Under the pieces are notes generated by a model that worked only from the letters and a program-made list of their open reading frames with translations, ran no database searches and was not told the DNA's origin. Below, in pieces: positions 12,800 through 25,074 of a stretch of 64,000 nt of DNA. This stretch comes from Breviolum minutum Mf 1.05b.01 (taxonomy: Eukaryota; Sar; Dinophyceae; Suessiales; Symbiodiniaceae): NCBI GenBank assembly GCA_000507305.1, contig DF239412.1, positions 146,198-210,197 on the forward strand, in the 5' to 3' direction. The translations under genes were made by a program, and so were the position numbers. Numbering within the stretch: position 1 is the stretch's first letter; each line of letters starts with the position of its first letter.

Positions 12800-13440
12800 G
12801 TATAAGTATAGATATATGAAGAACACATATGTTTTGATTTGCACTTATAGGTGTATGCATATATACATATATATAATTTTATGTTGTGACATATGGTACT
12901 AAATTCGATAGATTGATAGATATTATATTTTGATATTTAATCAAACTATAGCATGCCAATGTAAAGCACCTTACATTATACCATACCATGTCAAGTTATG
13001 TTGTACTATATTATAATGGATCATGTTTTATCGAATTATGTCATACCATAATAAAGCATATTGTTTTTTGATAGAATGTCAACTGAATTTGAACTATGTG
13101 ACCCTATGTTCTAGTGGATTAAACTATGTTGTATAAGATTCAATCTTATTGAATATTATACTTCATAGGATGCTGTTGTAGATAGCATTATAGTTAATGA
13201 TAATTTCTATTTATATATATATATACATGTATGTGTACATAATATCGAATCTCAAAATAAATTCAATTATATATGCACTATCATCAATCCTAAGTACAGT
13301 ACCGATGTATCTAAGCATGAATTATCAATTCTAGAGGACTCAACTTTGAGATGGCAAAACTCCCAAAATGACCTTTTGAACGAAACAAAATCATACAAGT
13401 CTTTTCAGTGCATCATAGCCATCCACCCTGACATCCCGTA
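12800..13440. other. very AT-rich non-coding stretch
   Basis: TA-rich tracts and imperfect TATA/ATAT strings dominate. No open frame of note was seen on either strand. Confidence 0.5.
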
Positions 13441-13446
13441 GGCAGT

Positions 13447-15116
13447 TCATACTAACCTCCGCACCTCGCGCCAGTCGTTGAAATGATCCACTTGCGCTCG
13501 TGTCTTCAGCTGGTCATAGTCCTCATGTATCTGCGAATCTGCAATGCTCAAAGAGTCACTGATGAGGTTTTCCGTATTTTTGGTCAGTGGATTAGCGCAC
13601 CGAATCCGGCCCTCCGGAAGAACACTATCCAAAAAGATTCATTGTCACAAATCGCAATTTTGTACCCAAAACAGATTTGATTTAAAACCAGTTGCACTCT
13701 AAAAATCGGTTTAAAAAAAACAGCTCAAGGATCAAAACACTGCCAATCAGAACATTTTCTTGCCAGCGGCCACATCAACGGCTACTTCCGGCTTTGCTGC
13801 TTAGTTGCTAAGAACTTCAATGCTTTCAACTTGGACAATCCATACGTCAAAGTGCTGCAGGTAGCATGAGGAATTTCGACCAAGGACTCAGCCATTGAGG
13901 ATGGGAAAGGCATCCTAAGGGAATCCGAAAGCCAGTTTTGAATGGATGGACATGGTGATTGAAAAAAAAAAACATTAAAAAATGGATGTTTTCGGGTTCC
14001 AGGCATAGGATAGAATATATAGAATGCTAGGAGTGGGCATCACGGATTGGATAATATCGAATTCTAAAAGCCCTTTTCTGATTTTTTCTGTATGACGCAG
14101 CGACACCATGTTCATACATGTTCAAGCATATCCAGGCTACCCAATCTGTCCATATCTGTCCTTCCCTCCAACATCCAACCTCCGACAAACGCATTGTCAA
14201 GAGGCCATGAGCTGCATTTCAATGTCACAAAGGACCAGCAGCGCTGCAGCGGGTGCACAAAAGCTCCGTATCCAGCGTCGATGTCGGGCCAGGTCCTGCA
14301 GGAATTCAGCCCAACCTCAGCATATTTATGCAGCAGAAATGGATCCTACAGAATGCCCAACTGAATGGCAGTTGAAATGTTATCAAAATGATGGGCCTGG
14401 GGTGTTGCTGTAACTCTTCCCAACTTACAAATTGGAAATGTTGGAGAGGGGGGAGAAAAAAACACAAAAAACACACACATCAAAATCTACCTTTTTCGAA
14501 AGTCGCTGCAGCTTGGTCACGTGAGGTCGTTACTGGCATCCCACCATGTAGATCCAAACGAATCTGAAGGCAAGTTGGTTTCGATAAAAATGGGGACGAA
14601 ATGGACCATTCCTGTAATTTCTGGAATATTTCAGGTGATATCCATGGTGGGATGGTGATATCCATGCTGAGGAAGAGCTTTTGATAGGAAAAATCGTGAT
14701 TTCCAAGAATCTCTGACTATTCTTATTTAGAATTCACTAGGGTAACATGGTGACATGGTTTTCCTGCCCTTCAATCCCATCAGCCTGCGAAAGTGTTAAC
14801 AGCTGATCGTAGATGGTCTCTCCAATACCCCCTATCCTGGCGCAATGATCAAGTGAAGTGGCCTCAAGCAACCTCAACCACCACTTGGTGGTGTCTGTTT
14901 TTTTTCTTGGTCAAATTGGATCATTCTCCCCCAAATAGGGGTAAAAATTCAAACATCTTTGAAACCACCACCTCACCCAGTTCTGTCATGTTCTGTCAGT
15001 GTGCATGGAGCTCTGATTTTCGGGGCACGATGATCATTGCTCCCTTTTTTGGTGCGCTTCGCACACCCCGCAACGAAGAAGGTGCCACATTTGCCATACA
15101 TTTTAGGGCTGTCTGA
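13447..15116 (-). CDS. unidentified protein, 6 exons
   Basis: Six minus-strand segments with good protein character lie in a row: 15116-15000 (NVAPSSLRGVRSAPKKGAMI), 14870-14760 (ARIGGIGETIYDQLLTLSQA), 14665-14480 (PPWISPEIFQKLQEWS), 14320-14214 (AEFLQDLARHRRWIRSF), 13945-13800 (ESLVEIPHATCSTLTYGLSK) and 13632-13447 (SIADSQIHEDYDQLKTRAQV). The frames differ, so introns are implied. No family is recognised. They follow directly downstream of the p25-alpha-like gene and could be its 3' exons or a separate gene. Confidence 0.5.
14884..14972. repeat. family-B repeat (copy 4)
   Basis: The ends are CTTGGTGGTGT and AAACCACCACC, with internal GGTCAAATTGGATCATTC. It lies between the exons at 15.0 and 14.8 kb. 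Confidence 0.6.
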
Positions 15117-15227
15117 CAGCCACAAATGCACAACCCAAACGTCATCCCTTTAGGATGATGACTGGAGCTGAGAAAGGCATGAAGTCGTTGCCAGTGTACG
15201 ACAGGAACCTGTATCTCTGTCGCACCC

Positions 15228-17598
15228 TCATTTCGCCATATAACCTGGCTGTACTGTTTTGCCACGACCACTGCAGCCATACATGAAGCTATCACGCATG
15301 GCACGAACTTGTCCAGGGAGCCTGTCTAAAAGAAATGCATGGATCTTCTCATGAGCTTCGGGATACTCATCACAGTAAGGTGCTTCCGAATATGCTTGGA
15401 TTCCAATCCTCCCCATAGCATCCACAAAAGCCTCCTGAGTGAGATAGCCAAAATTGCTACCTGCATGAGCTGTAGTAGATCCTGCACATTGTGCTCTCTT
15501 AAAGATTCGTACCACTGCCTGTCGGCTAATGACTTCCGGCATAATGGATAACTCCTTACACAAGGAGAACAGCTGCTCTAAGCTGAGGAAGTTCTGGCGA
15601 TTTCGAATCGTTGGACTTCCACATGCATAGGTGTAAGGATCCATTTCAGCCCATTGCCCACTGCGACTGCTGATAGATTTTCGACTTCCAGTCGTAGTGT
15701 TGCCCAAGAGTCCCAGACTCTCAGCCCAAGCCATCCAAGATGGGCTCTTGGGAGACATGCCTGTTTTGGATCCCTTTAAATCAAATTCAAGGGCAGCTGA
15801 TGGTAACAAAGTTCTCTTTGGAGATGGTGGTGGAGAACCCACATGGTGTGGCAACATCTCTGGTTCTGTGTCCTCAGTTTCCTGACGGACGGACTTGTCC
15901 ATTTTCTCCCTTCCGCCATCTTCGTCAGATTCTTTAACTGCTGGTAGGACACTGAAATCTTCCGGGTTCAACCTAAGTGCAAGCAATTCATGCAACACTT
16001 GGACCATGCCCGGGCATGTGCCATTTTGCATATCATGCATTTGAACAAAAATAGGTGAGATATATAAATTGCATAGAAAGTTCCCAGACTTTCTTATCAA
16101 TTGAATTTGCAAATCGATTCCAGGAATCCAGTTGCATCCATTTGCGACAAGACACGTCTCCTCCTTTGCCAAAGTGGTAGAGGTCCTGGACGTTCTAGAG
16201 GCCTTCGAGGCAAACATAGTCTCCTGCCAGCAGCCGGGTGGAAGATATGAAGACTTGCTGTTTGAAAAGAGTCGGGTTCAACAGAAATCAAAAGCAACAC
16301 TTCCAATTTGGGACCCTGATATCTCAACATCAACTTGTTACACCGAAAAAATCAAACACGTGGCACACCTTTGGCAAGTTCAATGCTTCCTTTGAAATGA
16401 TTCATCTGGCATCGTTTGAAGCATACAAACTTGTAGGGCTAATATGAGCAAGAAATAAGGTTTTGCTCACCTCATGTTATCCACCCCCCCCAATCTGGTG
16501 CCTGTGTCTGCTTCCAAATGGTACGTTCCTTCAAGCGTGTGGTGCCACTGCCTACCTTGGCATCTGTTGGGCCTCGTAATTGTCTTCGGGCAAAGGAACG
16601 GAAGAGGTCATGCAACTTCGGTTTGAAGTGATCCAGCACCAACCTGAGGGCGGAGGTGCTGGTGAGGAAGGTACCCTAGCTGCCCCAAAAGAAGGAGTTC
16701 ACGAACACAATTTGCCGACGAAAAAGATAGGGGTGATAAATACTATCTAAACCCTTGTCTTTACCAATTTTATCATGATCAATATGTCCATATGTATAGG
16801 TCTATTTATAATGTCAGCCCGGGATTAATAAACCCCGTCCCCTCAAATTGGGGAGATCTTTTTGCACAGTTCTTATCAACCACAAGGAAAAATCCACAAC
16901 ACCAAAAAATGACCACGCCCACCAAATGTTGGTTTATTAATCCATATTCATCCGATGGTCCTATGGGAAAACATTACACGTGATACCTTACAGTTCTTGG
17001 GGTTCAGCCGCGCAGAAGTTCTAAGATGACAAGCTACAAAACATTAGGATCCAAAGAGAAATCCATCTGATCAGCCAGCTCCAAAGGGTCTTGTGCTGAA
17101 GCTGCGATACGATTCAAGAGTTCACCCATAGCAGCTTCCCAATCCAGGTTTGGATAGGTTTTTGCCGCCACCAAGCACAAGGCTTTGCAAAAGAAATCAT
17201 ATGTCAAACGTTTGCCTCCATAGTCTGTGTCATGTAGCACTCGTTGGAAGATGATATCAGCATCTGCTCTTGCTGGAAGACATGGCTGACATGGCTCCTT
17301 GACCTTTTCACCTTTGCGTGGGCTTTGGGACTCCGCAGTGGGGATGAAACCATGCTCTTTAAGCATCTTCATCCACTTGCCCGAGTGCATGAGCTCACTG
17401 TTAAGCCGCTCTCCATAGTTACAATGACGAGCAAACTCGCCACGCAACACTTCATCAAACTCCTCAGGCACCAAGACTTCTGGAGGGGAAGCAAGCACCT
17501 GTTTTTCGAAGTCCTGTTTGTCAGTGTTGCGTTTGAGATGTTTCATCAGGCCATCAAAGCGCTTGATCACGGTAGCTTCCAGAACCTGGCAGGGGAAA
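15228..17598 (-). CDS. p25-alpha/TPPP-like protein with tandem modules
   Basis: p25-alpha (TPPP) proteins bind and bundle microtubules; distant relatives are common in flagellated protists. Three minus-strand exons are clear. Exon 17598-17034 contains GERLNSELMHSGKWMKMLKE, then ADIIFQRVLHDTD and KRLTYDFFCKALCLVAAKTY, matching the p25-alpha order: small helix, FxKLCKDxGI-like segment, xDIVFxKV and ITFxEFxxAVxxLA. Exon about 16665-16500 adds LVLDHFKPKLHDLFRSFA. Exon 16217-15228 (about 330 residues, the longest in the window after the COMT gene) carries a Ser/Pro-rich linker and a second module, VVRIFKRAQ...GYLTQEAFVDAMGRIG. The downstream end of the last exon is not fixed. The upstream exons at 17.6-18.7 kb probably belong to it. 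The family call comes from pattern matching only. Confidence 0.65.
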
Positions 17599-17639
17599 AA
17601 ATTAATCGACTTTTAGAATAATCAAATCAAGGTAAGGTA

Positions 17640-18714
17640 CCACCACCACCATCATCATCATCATCCTGGCCTGGCTGTGTGCTGCCAACTCTTCCGCAGC
17701 TGCTGGCACATGCCTTGAGGAAAAGCGCCTGGGAGAGTAGCACCTGCCATGGCTTCGGCTCTTCGGCGAGGGCGACAGGGAGGCGGAACGTCCACCACGC
17801 GACATCAACGTCCCTGTGAAGAGGCCGCTGGATGTCAGGGAGGCACACGACCTTAGTGTTTTATATAGCAGGGAACTTTGAGGGATAGGAATTATCATCA
17901 AAATTTTCATGAGATCACTAAGGATCTCAAATCCAAGGATGGGGTAATCTTGCCCTTCATGCAGTTCAACACAAAGATGCTTTTTGCAAGAAAAGACATC
18001 AGTGCTGTGACCGAGGAGACTTTGGGTGTTTTTGTGTGTGGCGATACAAATTATGATATCCGTATATGTATATATATATAATATGTGTGTGTGTTTGTGC
18101 GCATTTAAATTACTTACTCTAATTGGGGAATATTGGGGAGAAAAAACATCAGAACATATCAGAACATCATCAGAAACTATTTTAAAGAACTGCAGTATTT
18201 CCTTTGGTATTTATCCCACCAGGTCACAAGGTAGATCGCATACCTCGGATGCTTCCATCGCCATCGCGGCATCCCCTTTCTGATGCCGAGCGCAACATCG
18301 TTCAGCTGCAGCCAGCGAGAGAAGGACTGGAGCCCAATGGCTTTTTGGAAACATAAAATGTAGAGATGCACGAATTTAAACTTTCAAAACACCTTGAAGA
18401 ATTATACATGCGCCCATCATGTGTCAATTTGATGACACTTTCTTAGCTTCAGCGATTAATGATGTATCCTCTTTTTTCTTGCAATGGTAACGAGTAAAAA
18501 TCTCACCTACAACTGAGATCCAATCTGAAGGGATCAACTTCAGCAATTTCGGCTCCTCAAGCCCAGCTCCAACTCCAAGAGACCAGCATTTCGACGTTGG
18601 CAAGGTGCAATCAACGTCACCTTTGATCGAATTGCTGCGGCTTTTCAAAGGTATGACATGACTCATATCAAGAGTACAAGTATACCACCAAAGATACCAC
18701 CTATTGGTACCCAA
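17640..18714 (-). CDS. likely N-terminal exons of the p25-alpha-like gene
   Basis: Three minus-strand exon candidates precede the p25-like exons: 18665-18424, which can start at a Met (MSHVIPLKSRSN) and reads LIPSDWISVVGEIF; 18330-18230, with GDAAMAMEASEV; and 17850-17640, Ser/Arg-rich with SRGGRSASLSPSPKSRSHGR. No domain is recognised. Assignment to the downstream gene rests on strand and spacing. Confidence 0.4.
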
Positions 18715-18719
18715 GTCGA

Positions 18720-19320
18720 CAATACAGACAAATATAGATAATTTGGAGTATTGTCATATAGACCTACACATTCGAAAGATAAAACGTTCCATAAGTTTTG
18801 AAGCTAGACCGGTGTACCGGTGTACCGTATACCAACCTCAGGCGTTTGTATCAATCGAAGGCCAATCCCCCAATTTTTCATTCACCAATGCAAGGATTCG
18901 CCGAAATCTGCGAGACTTCAACATCTTCGACGGGAAGTGAAGGCATGAAAACTTTTCGGTGAAGGGTTTTTTTGTTGAAGAAAAACTTCGGCCAAAGCTC
19001 CACAATGGCCAAACACCGAACACAACAAGGCAGCCAAAAAACAGACTTTCGCAAGACACTGGACATTTCAATAGGATTCGACGGGAAGTGTTTTTAGTAT
19101 GACATGTTGAGGTCCAAATTGGCAAAACCAACTCTACAAGATCAAGGAAATGAATGGAAATGATGTATATTATACTGCAGGATTCAGCAAAGGCTTTTTG
19201 CTACAGGTCCAAAGAACGGGGAATTTACCATGCAGCTAGGCCTTAGGAGAACTTTTAGACACTGAAGCTGTGGTCCAGCTAAGCTTGGACGCAGGTCCAA
19301 GCGGAGCCGCCGTCCAGCTC
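18720..19320. other. intergenic, no gene seen
   Basis: This lies between the putative start of the p25-like gene and the stop of the Kelch gene. It contains a repeated GACGGGAAGTG (near 18928 and 19079) and short open frames only. Confidence 0.4.
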
Positions 19321-19328
19321 AGTCTGAC

Positions 19329-21838
19329 TCACTGGGCAAAGGTCAAGAGGCTGCCGAAGATGAAGGTGAGGATCTTGAAGCCGGTCATTGGAGCTGAGTT
19401 GATCTTGGTTGGTTTTGGTTCCCAAAATCAAGTGGTTTTTTGTGACAAAAATGCAAAAATGCATCCGGATCCAGAGATGGAGAATTTACTGGATAATACT
19501 CTTGAATTTGCGGCAGAATTGCAAAAATCAATTTCTCATAAATATTAAATATACACGGGAGAGAGCATTGAAAAAAAAACGAAAGTCACACACCTGGCAA
19601 AAATGTAAGTTATTAAGTCTTAAGTCTGGTGACTCCTATGGTCATGGTCTCCTTGTACTGATCCACCACATCCAGCACTGGGTATTTGGAGCCAGCAGTG
19701 TTGTGGGAACCCATCAGAGCACCTTGGCCACCAAAAATGTAGATAGAATCACCGAGGGCTGCAGCCACGAAACGGAAACGCTTCGATGGGATGCTGCCAC
19801 CTTCGTACCAAGTGTCGCTCTCTACATCATACACCTGCAAAACAAAGTTTGCATCGACACTGCGGTGTGGTGATGTACCAATTTTTATGCACATCTGGCA
19901 CAACAAAAATTTCAAAAAAAAACGTTGTCATTCTCAAGGTGTGCAAGGGCTTCATGATCTTTCATTTTCTTTCTTCATGCACCCCACCTCCACATCCATC
20001 AAAGGAGTTGAGTGTCCATCCGAATTCTTAGTCTCTCCACCCACCACATGAAGCTTGTCATTCAGCACTGCCACTGCCTTATCTCCACGCGCGACCTTCA
20101 TGGCAGCACGTGCTTTCCATCCTCCAGCTGGGTTGGAGGTGAAGAAGACCTGCCAATGGACATATCGACCCAAAGCAACAAATTGGGGGGGTTCCAGCCG
20201 TTTAGTCATTCCGCGGGGTGTAACAGAACCATTGAAGGCTAAGAGCAGTATAAGCATTGAGTATCATTGAAGTGCTTGTGTGTGTGTGTGTGTGCGCGTT
20301 TAGATCCCCACTTTGGTACACCCTTTAATCTTTTTGTGACCCTTTTCCCAGCCTCCAAATGACTCATAGGATAGGACCAGTTACTATGATGGAAACCTCC
20401 AAGGGCAAAGGCTACACCTGAAGCAATGGCTGTAGCAGCATCACCACGTCCTTGCGTCAAGGGGTAGGAGCTGGTCCATGTAGCAGCATCAGGATCATAC
20501 ATCATCATTTGCGCAGCGGCGTTCCAGCTTGCATCGTAGCCTTCCGAGAAAAAAATAACAGGGTCAGAAGATATAGACATCAACCATGGTCAGTTTTTTT
20601 GGAAGATCATGTTGTACTCTGATTGGTATGATGGTTCTGATCATGAAAACCGAGATGTTGGGCAAATCATTAAGTTCTCAAAATTTGTTCGGATGGTTCT
20701 GGGGTCTAATGAAAACATCAGGAAGGTCCTGAGCCAAACCCTGCCAAGTTTAAACCCCTGAAGCTGTAACTAGTAAACAAAACCTCCTGATTCGTATGGG
20801 GAATTGGCTGGGGGATGGGATTACCACACACTAATCAAGAACCAACATTACGGTGGATTGGCGTTTCATGATGTTTCGTTATTCCCAGTGAAAGGCACGA
20901 AACCTCCAACGACATAGATCTTACCATCATGAGCAAAGGCCGAGAGATCCGTTGTGGCATTAGGCATCTCATTGGACAAGGTCGACCATGTGGCTGTCGT
21001 GGTGTCAAAGACATCCACCTGTGGAATGATGGAATCCGTCAAATCAACGCCTCCTAGCAAGAAGATTCGGCCCCCCACCGCAGCAGCAGCATGACGATAG
21101 CGAGATCGTGGGGCATCGGGCATAGCTTGATATGAATCATCTGTTGGAGTGTACTTGTGGGTTGCGCCAGTGATCGCAGTGCAAACATACCTGCAAAAAT
21201 ATGGGAGGATGTGGGGAGCTTCTCTTCTCCCATCTCAATATGTCAATGGTATGAAGAACATTTGACTTAGTTTGTCGTCTGCTTTCATCATGTTCGACGT
21301 GAAAATACAATATAATGTGTATAAATATGTAAATAAATATATACACATACATAGGCATACATATGAAACCAACCAGTCTCAATGGTCAAAGATCACCCGT
21401 TCCCTGCGCATAACGAATGAATCAAACAACGCAAAAATCATCCGACAGTCATCCCATGAAAAACATATACCCTCCCTGAAACTAACATAGCACCTGAAAA
21501 ATGGATGGTTGGAATACTACTTTCCTTTTGGGAAATCGTATTTTCAGTGGCTTTTGCTGTTAGTTTTCAAGGGTGTAGAAGACATGAGTTTTTTTTCACA
21601 CTTTTTCAGTCAAGTCCGCCCACCTTTGTGCACCGGTGCTATACTCTTGATCATTTGTGCAACCTCCAATGATGTAAATGCCATCCCCCACCGTAGTAGC
21701 TGTCATGTCACTTCGCTTCACAGGCATTGCTGTTTTGGACATCCACTCGTGGGAATAGGTTGCATCATTGATCACAAAACTCTGACCTGCCACACCAGCA
21801 ATGCAGGCAGCAGCTGCGGCCAATGTCTTGTAAGCCAT
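19329..21838 (-). CDS. secreted Kelch-repeat (beta-propeller) protein
   Basis: The ATG at 21838 opens a signal peptide (MAYKTLAAAAACIAGVAGQ). Kelch motifs follow in successive exons: 21838-21610 (GDGIYIIGGC), 21190-20880 (GGRIFLLGGVD and GKIYVVGGF), 20583-20355 (ASGVAFALGGF), 20140-20000 (NDKLHVVGGE) and 19834-19640 (GDSIYIFGGQ). That gives six double-glycine blades, right for a six-bladed propeller. A final exon near 19400-19329 ends in a hydrophobic tail (FKILTFIFGSLLTFAQ, stop TGA at 19329-19331), which could be a GPI signal or membrane anchor. The protein would be secreted or surface-exposed. The substrate or partner is unknown. Intron borders were not all resolved. Confidence 0.8.
20275..20297. 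repeat. TG microsatellite
   Basis: A run of about ten TG units inside an intron of the Kelch gene. Confidence 0.8.
21468..21577. mobile_element. family-C MITE (complete), in Kelch intron
   Basis: ACCCTCCCTGAAACTAACAT pairs with TGTTAGTTTTCAAGGGTGT. The body is CACCTGAAAAATGGATGGTT and a matching ATTTTCAGTGGC. It lies in the first intron of the Kelch gene. Confidence 0.75.
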
Positions 21839-21991
21839 CGGAATTTATCGATGTGTCTGATACTACCTTTCCCGGGCTCAAGTACTTGAGCTGAACTAGC
21901 TACAAAAAACATGCAAAAACGTCCACAGTCCACAGCAAACTGAATCGCAAATCCTTAACATCAGAAGCATCTGCCAGTCTATGATCAGCAT

Positions 21992-24870
21992 TCAAATATT
22001 TCTAGAGTATTGAAGTTGCAACGGATCCTCTCTAAATTTTCCTGGAACAACGGCTGAGGTAAGCGCATTTCTGTTGGATGTCATCTTGGCTACACGCCGC
22101 CATACGCCCCACGAATTGTGAGTGTACCAGTCTTGCTTCTCTTCATCGTGAAAAAAGTCGTGTGCAAAGGGCTCTATCACAAAGGCCAGTATCATCCAGT
22201 ATCCCCTGCAATTGCCAAACTTAACAAAGCTTAACCACGTATCGAGGAGGAGCAGGAGAACAGAGTCCTATGTCTTCATCTTGCCAGAAAAATCAGAATG
22301 GAATGGCCAACGTGGTCACCCTAAGTGCTCGCCAAGTTCACATGTTGCACTGAGAAGGCAAAGCTGAGACAACGTTTGCCAAGCATGCTTGCCAGCAGGA
22401 TCAAAGGTGAACACTATTTGAGTCTCTCTCTCTCTTTTTTCCCCCCAGCATCAGCTTGCTTTCGCTGGCCGCACGGACCTCAATTCTTAGGCGATTGATA
22501 AGCGATGCGCAAAGCTGGACAACTTGGGGATTCATTGTGCATGTCGCACATTGGTGTTGCTTGAAATATCTTGCACCTGATGAGCTGGTGCAAGATAACC
22601 CTGAAGTTCCCCCCCAAAAAAAAACAAATGCACGCGTGGGAACGTTGATGCCGAGACGCTTGTCGTGGAAACTGACATCCAACATCAAGGAGTCGGATAG
22701 GTAAACCTAAACGTCAGCATCCAAGGGTGAATCTTTTCATTCAGAAAACCAGGCTCCTTGTGTACATGGTGAGCCCTTCCCATACCAATCATACCAGCCA
22801 CATATGAAGCTGAGAGTGTCGCATGAGAAGTTCTCAAGTCTTCTACCTGAGTGCTTTTGAAATCTGATCACTCCTTCCGCATGAATTCCTTGAAAACAGA
22901 AGCAGCCTTATATCATCAACCCCAACTACTAGGGTGGTACCTCAGGAACATTCTAGAACCTTGTAGTTAAGGGATTCTATATCTGACCACTCAAGTCTCA
23001 GGAATGATTGGATCATCCTGGGCTTCACCGAATCCAGTTTCTGGGCTCCCCAACCGTCACCTTTTCGCTGCCGGCCTCTTCTTGAAACCAAGCATTTGGC
23101 CTTGGCCCGTGACATCATCATCCTCATCCGCATCTGTGGATGCAATGAAAATAGTGAAAATGTCATGGATTATTTTGATTCAAATTCTGCCAACTTCATA
23201 TACCCCAACCTTTTTTGAGTTGGTGGTTGAACCAACCCAGTTGAAAAATATGATATTGTCAAATTGGATCATTTCCCGAGGGATCATGGTGATTTTTCTA
23301 AATAGAAACCACCACCCAGTTTATTATTGGAGATACCCTCCCTGAAACTAACAGTTCGCACCTAAAAATGGCGCTTTCCAATAGAAATATCATGAAATAT
23401 CCACTACCACTAGTTTTGTTTGATTTTCCCACGTCATTTCCAAGGCGTTTGAGTCTGCCCAAGTGCCTGGCCACTCCACCAAGTCTCCAGAACACATGGC
23501 CAGCTGCACTCCGAGGTGAGGGAATTGTACAGAGGCCTTGCCACTGGGGGCGTTTCAAAAAAACGGTTGCACCCATGTTGTCGCTAAAAACTTCCATGTA
23601 TACTATATGAAAATATTTGTATGATATATAAATATGTACATATGCATAAACTATATATTGATATATGTGTGTATGTATATATATATATATATATTATGTT
23701 AATCTATTGCGTATACTCTGCTCACCACGGACAGGAAATTGCAGCGACATGAGAATGCTGCCTTAAAAGAAACAGCTAACCCACCTCATCAGAAAGGCAA
23801 ATGCTGGCACACCTGTCTGCACACAAACTCGTCGAACATCTTTCAGCTTCAGCTGCGCCGATTCACCGCAATTTCTCCACTTGAGCCAGGGTCTAAACTC
23901 CTTATTGTGGATTGTGGATGGTCATCCCACCCTTAAATAGGGAATCCTTCTAGTGGGCATATAAAACCCACTAGGCGTTGATGACCATCCCCTACTATAT
24001 TCAAAAACACTGGGGAGTTTAGACCCAACTTCAGACGGCGGAGCCAACCTTTGACCGCAGCCACGGTTGCCCAGTCCCATTTGCATATTGCCACGAACTA
24101 ACTTCAGCTGCCTCAGCCGTCGCAACGGCAAAAGTTGGAAGTTGACGCCCTTGACCCTGGGTCCCTGGAACCACGTAGTTCCAAGGAAAAACCATGGTGA
24201 GATGTAAAACAAAATGACCATGGTTTGCTTGTATGCACTCCACTTCTATTTCTGTTTATGTGGCAAATTACATGTACCTAGATGTACAATAAAATCTGGT
24301 GTGACATTTTTCGGTGGATGATTAAAGATACAAATCTGCATACAAATTCAGATATACAGTAGAACCAAAATCAAAATATCTATAACTCGTGAGCTGGTAT
24401 CTAATATCACTAAACAAGTTCAAACCCTCCTTAAAACTAACAGTTCGCCCCTGAAAATAACTCATTCCAAAAAGGAAAGTAGTCTTCCAACCATCCATTT
24501 TTCTGGGGCACTCTGTCAGTATATTTGTTTTTCAAAAGCCGGGCTTCAGGCCCAAGGTTCTCGGGAGCAAACTCGTTCCAAGAGATCAATCGAGCCTTCA
24601 CTGTTTCACCGAGTCTCACGAAAGGCATGTTTGACCACTAATAATGATGAGTTATATACAGTATATGTATATGTATATATGAATGACGAATAGAAGCAAA
24701 CTTAAAATACTGTGTCTTTTTTGGGGGACATGGTTTTGAACTAATGTCGTAGTGAATGAACACCCATTTTTCATATAACACACGCTCACGCCTCAATGGC
24801 TTTGACTGAAGGCTCTTCAAAAGGAAAAAGCTTCAAAATAGCCTTGGCGGCATCAAGGCTTATATGTCCA
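21992..24870 (-). CDS. unidentified multi-exon protein, 3' part
   Basis: Minus-strand exon candidates in order are 24870-24780 (SLDAAKAILKLFPFEEP), 24628-24500 (MPFVRLGETVKARLISWNEF), 24200-24031 (FAVATAEAAEVSSWQYANG), 23560-23370 (HVFWRLGGVARHLGRLKRL), 23140-23060 (DADEDDDVTGQGQMLGFKKR), 22600-22450 (VQLCASLINRLRIEVRAASE), 22410-22320 (AWQTLSQLCLLSATCELGE) and 22200-21992 (FFHDEEKQDWYTHNSWGVW, ending in a stop at 21992). The last exon begins with a hydrophobic helix. No family is recognised. The stop lies only about 150 bp upstream of the Kelch start, as expected of densely packed head-to-tail dinoflagellate genes. Confidence 0.45.
23217..23320. repeat. family-B repeat (copy 5)
   Basis: GTTGGTGGTTGAACCAACCC to AAACCACCACC with GTCAAATTGGATCATTTCCC inside. 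It is followed at once by a family-C end (23334-23395); the same B-plus-C arrangement recurs at 32521-32695. Confidence 0.7.
23889..24027. mobile_element. family-E inverted-repeat element (copy 1)
   Basis: GGGTCTAAACTCC and GGAGTTTAGACCC are perfect inverted ends. Inside, GGATGGTCATCCCACC pairs with GATGACCATCCCC. A second copy is at 45909-46041. Confidence 0.75.
24423..24505. repeat. family-C repeat, degenerate
   Basis: ACCCTCCTTAAAACTAACAG is followed by TTCGCCCCTGAAAATAACTC and an AACCATCCATTTTTCTGGGG far side, which abuts the exon at 24500. Confidence 0.5.
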
Positions 24871-24889
24871 AACGTTTCGATCTTTCATC

Positions 24890-25025
24890 CTGTTGATGGT
24901 TCAGAAATCCGGGATCAACTCACCAGTTGAGGGAGAGGTAGTTTATCCCAAGTATTTACGAGGTTTGTAGCACCATCCAAAAAGTGGTGTTTGTTTTTCC
25001 GGGATGTTTTTTTCACCATCAACAG
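24890..25025. mobile_element. family-A MITE (copy 4)
   Basis: CTGTTGATGG and CCATCAACAG ends, here flanked by TC on both sides instead of TA. The body is GGGATCAACTCACCAGTTGA. Confidence 0.8.
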
Positions 25026-25074
25026 TCAGACTTGCCTACAAAAATGGAGGAAATTTCATTTTTCAGGTCACGAC

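Noticed and set aside
15697-15937. Plus-strand ORFs inside 15.2-16.2 kb
   Set aside because: Antisense shadows of the long p25-alpha-like exon.
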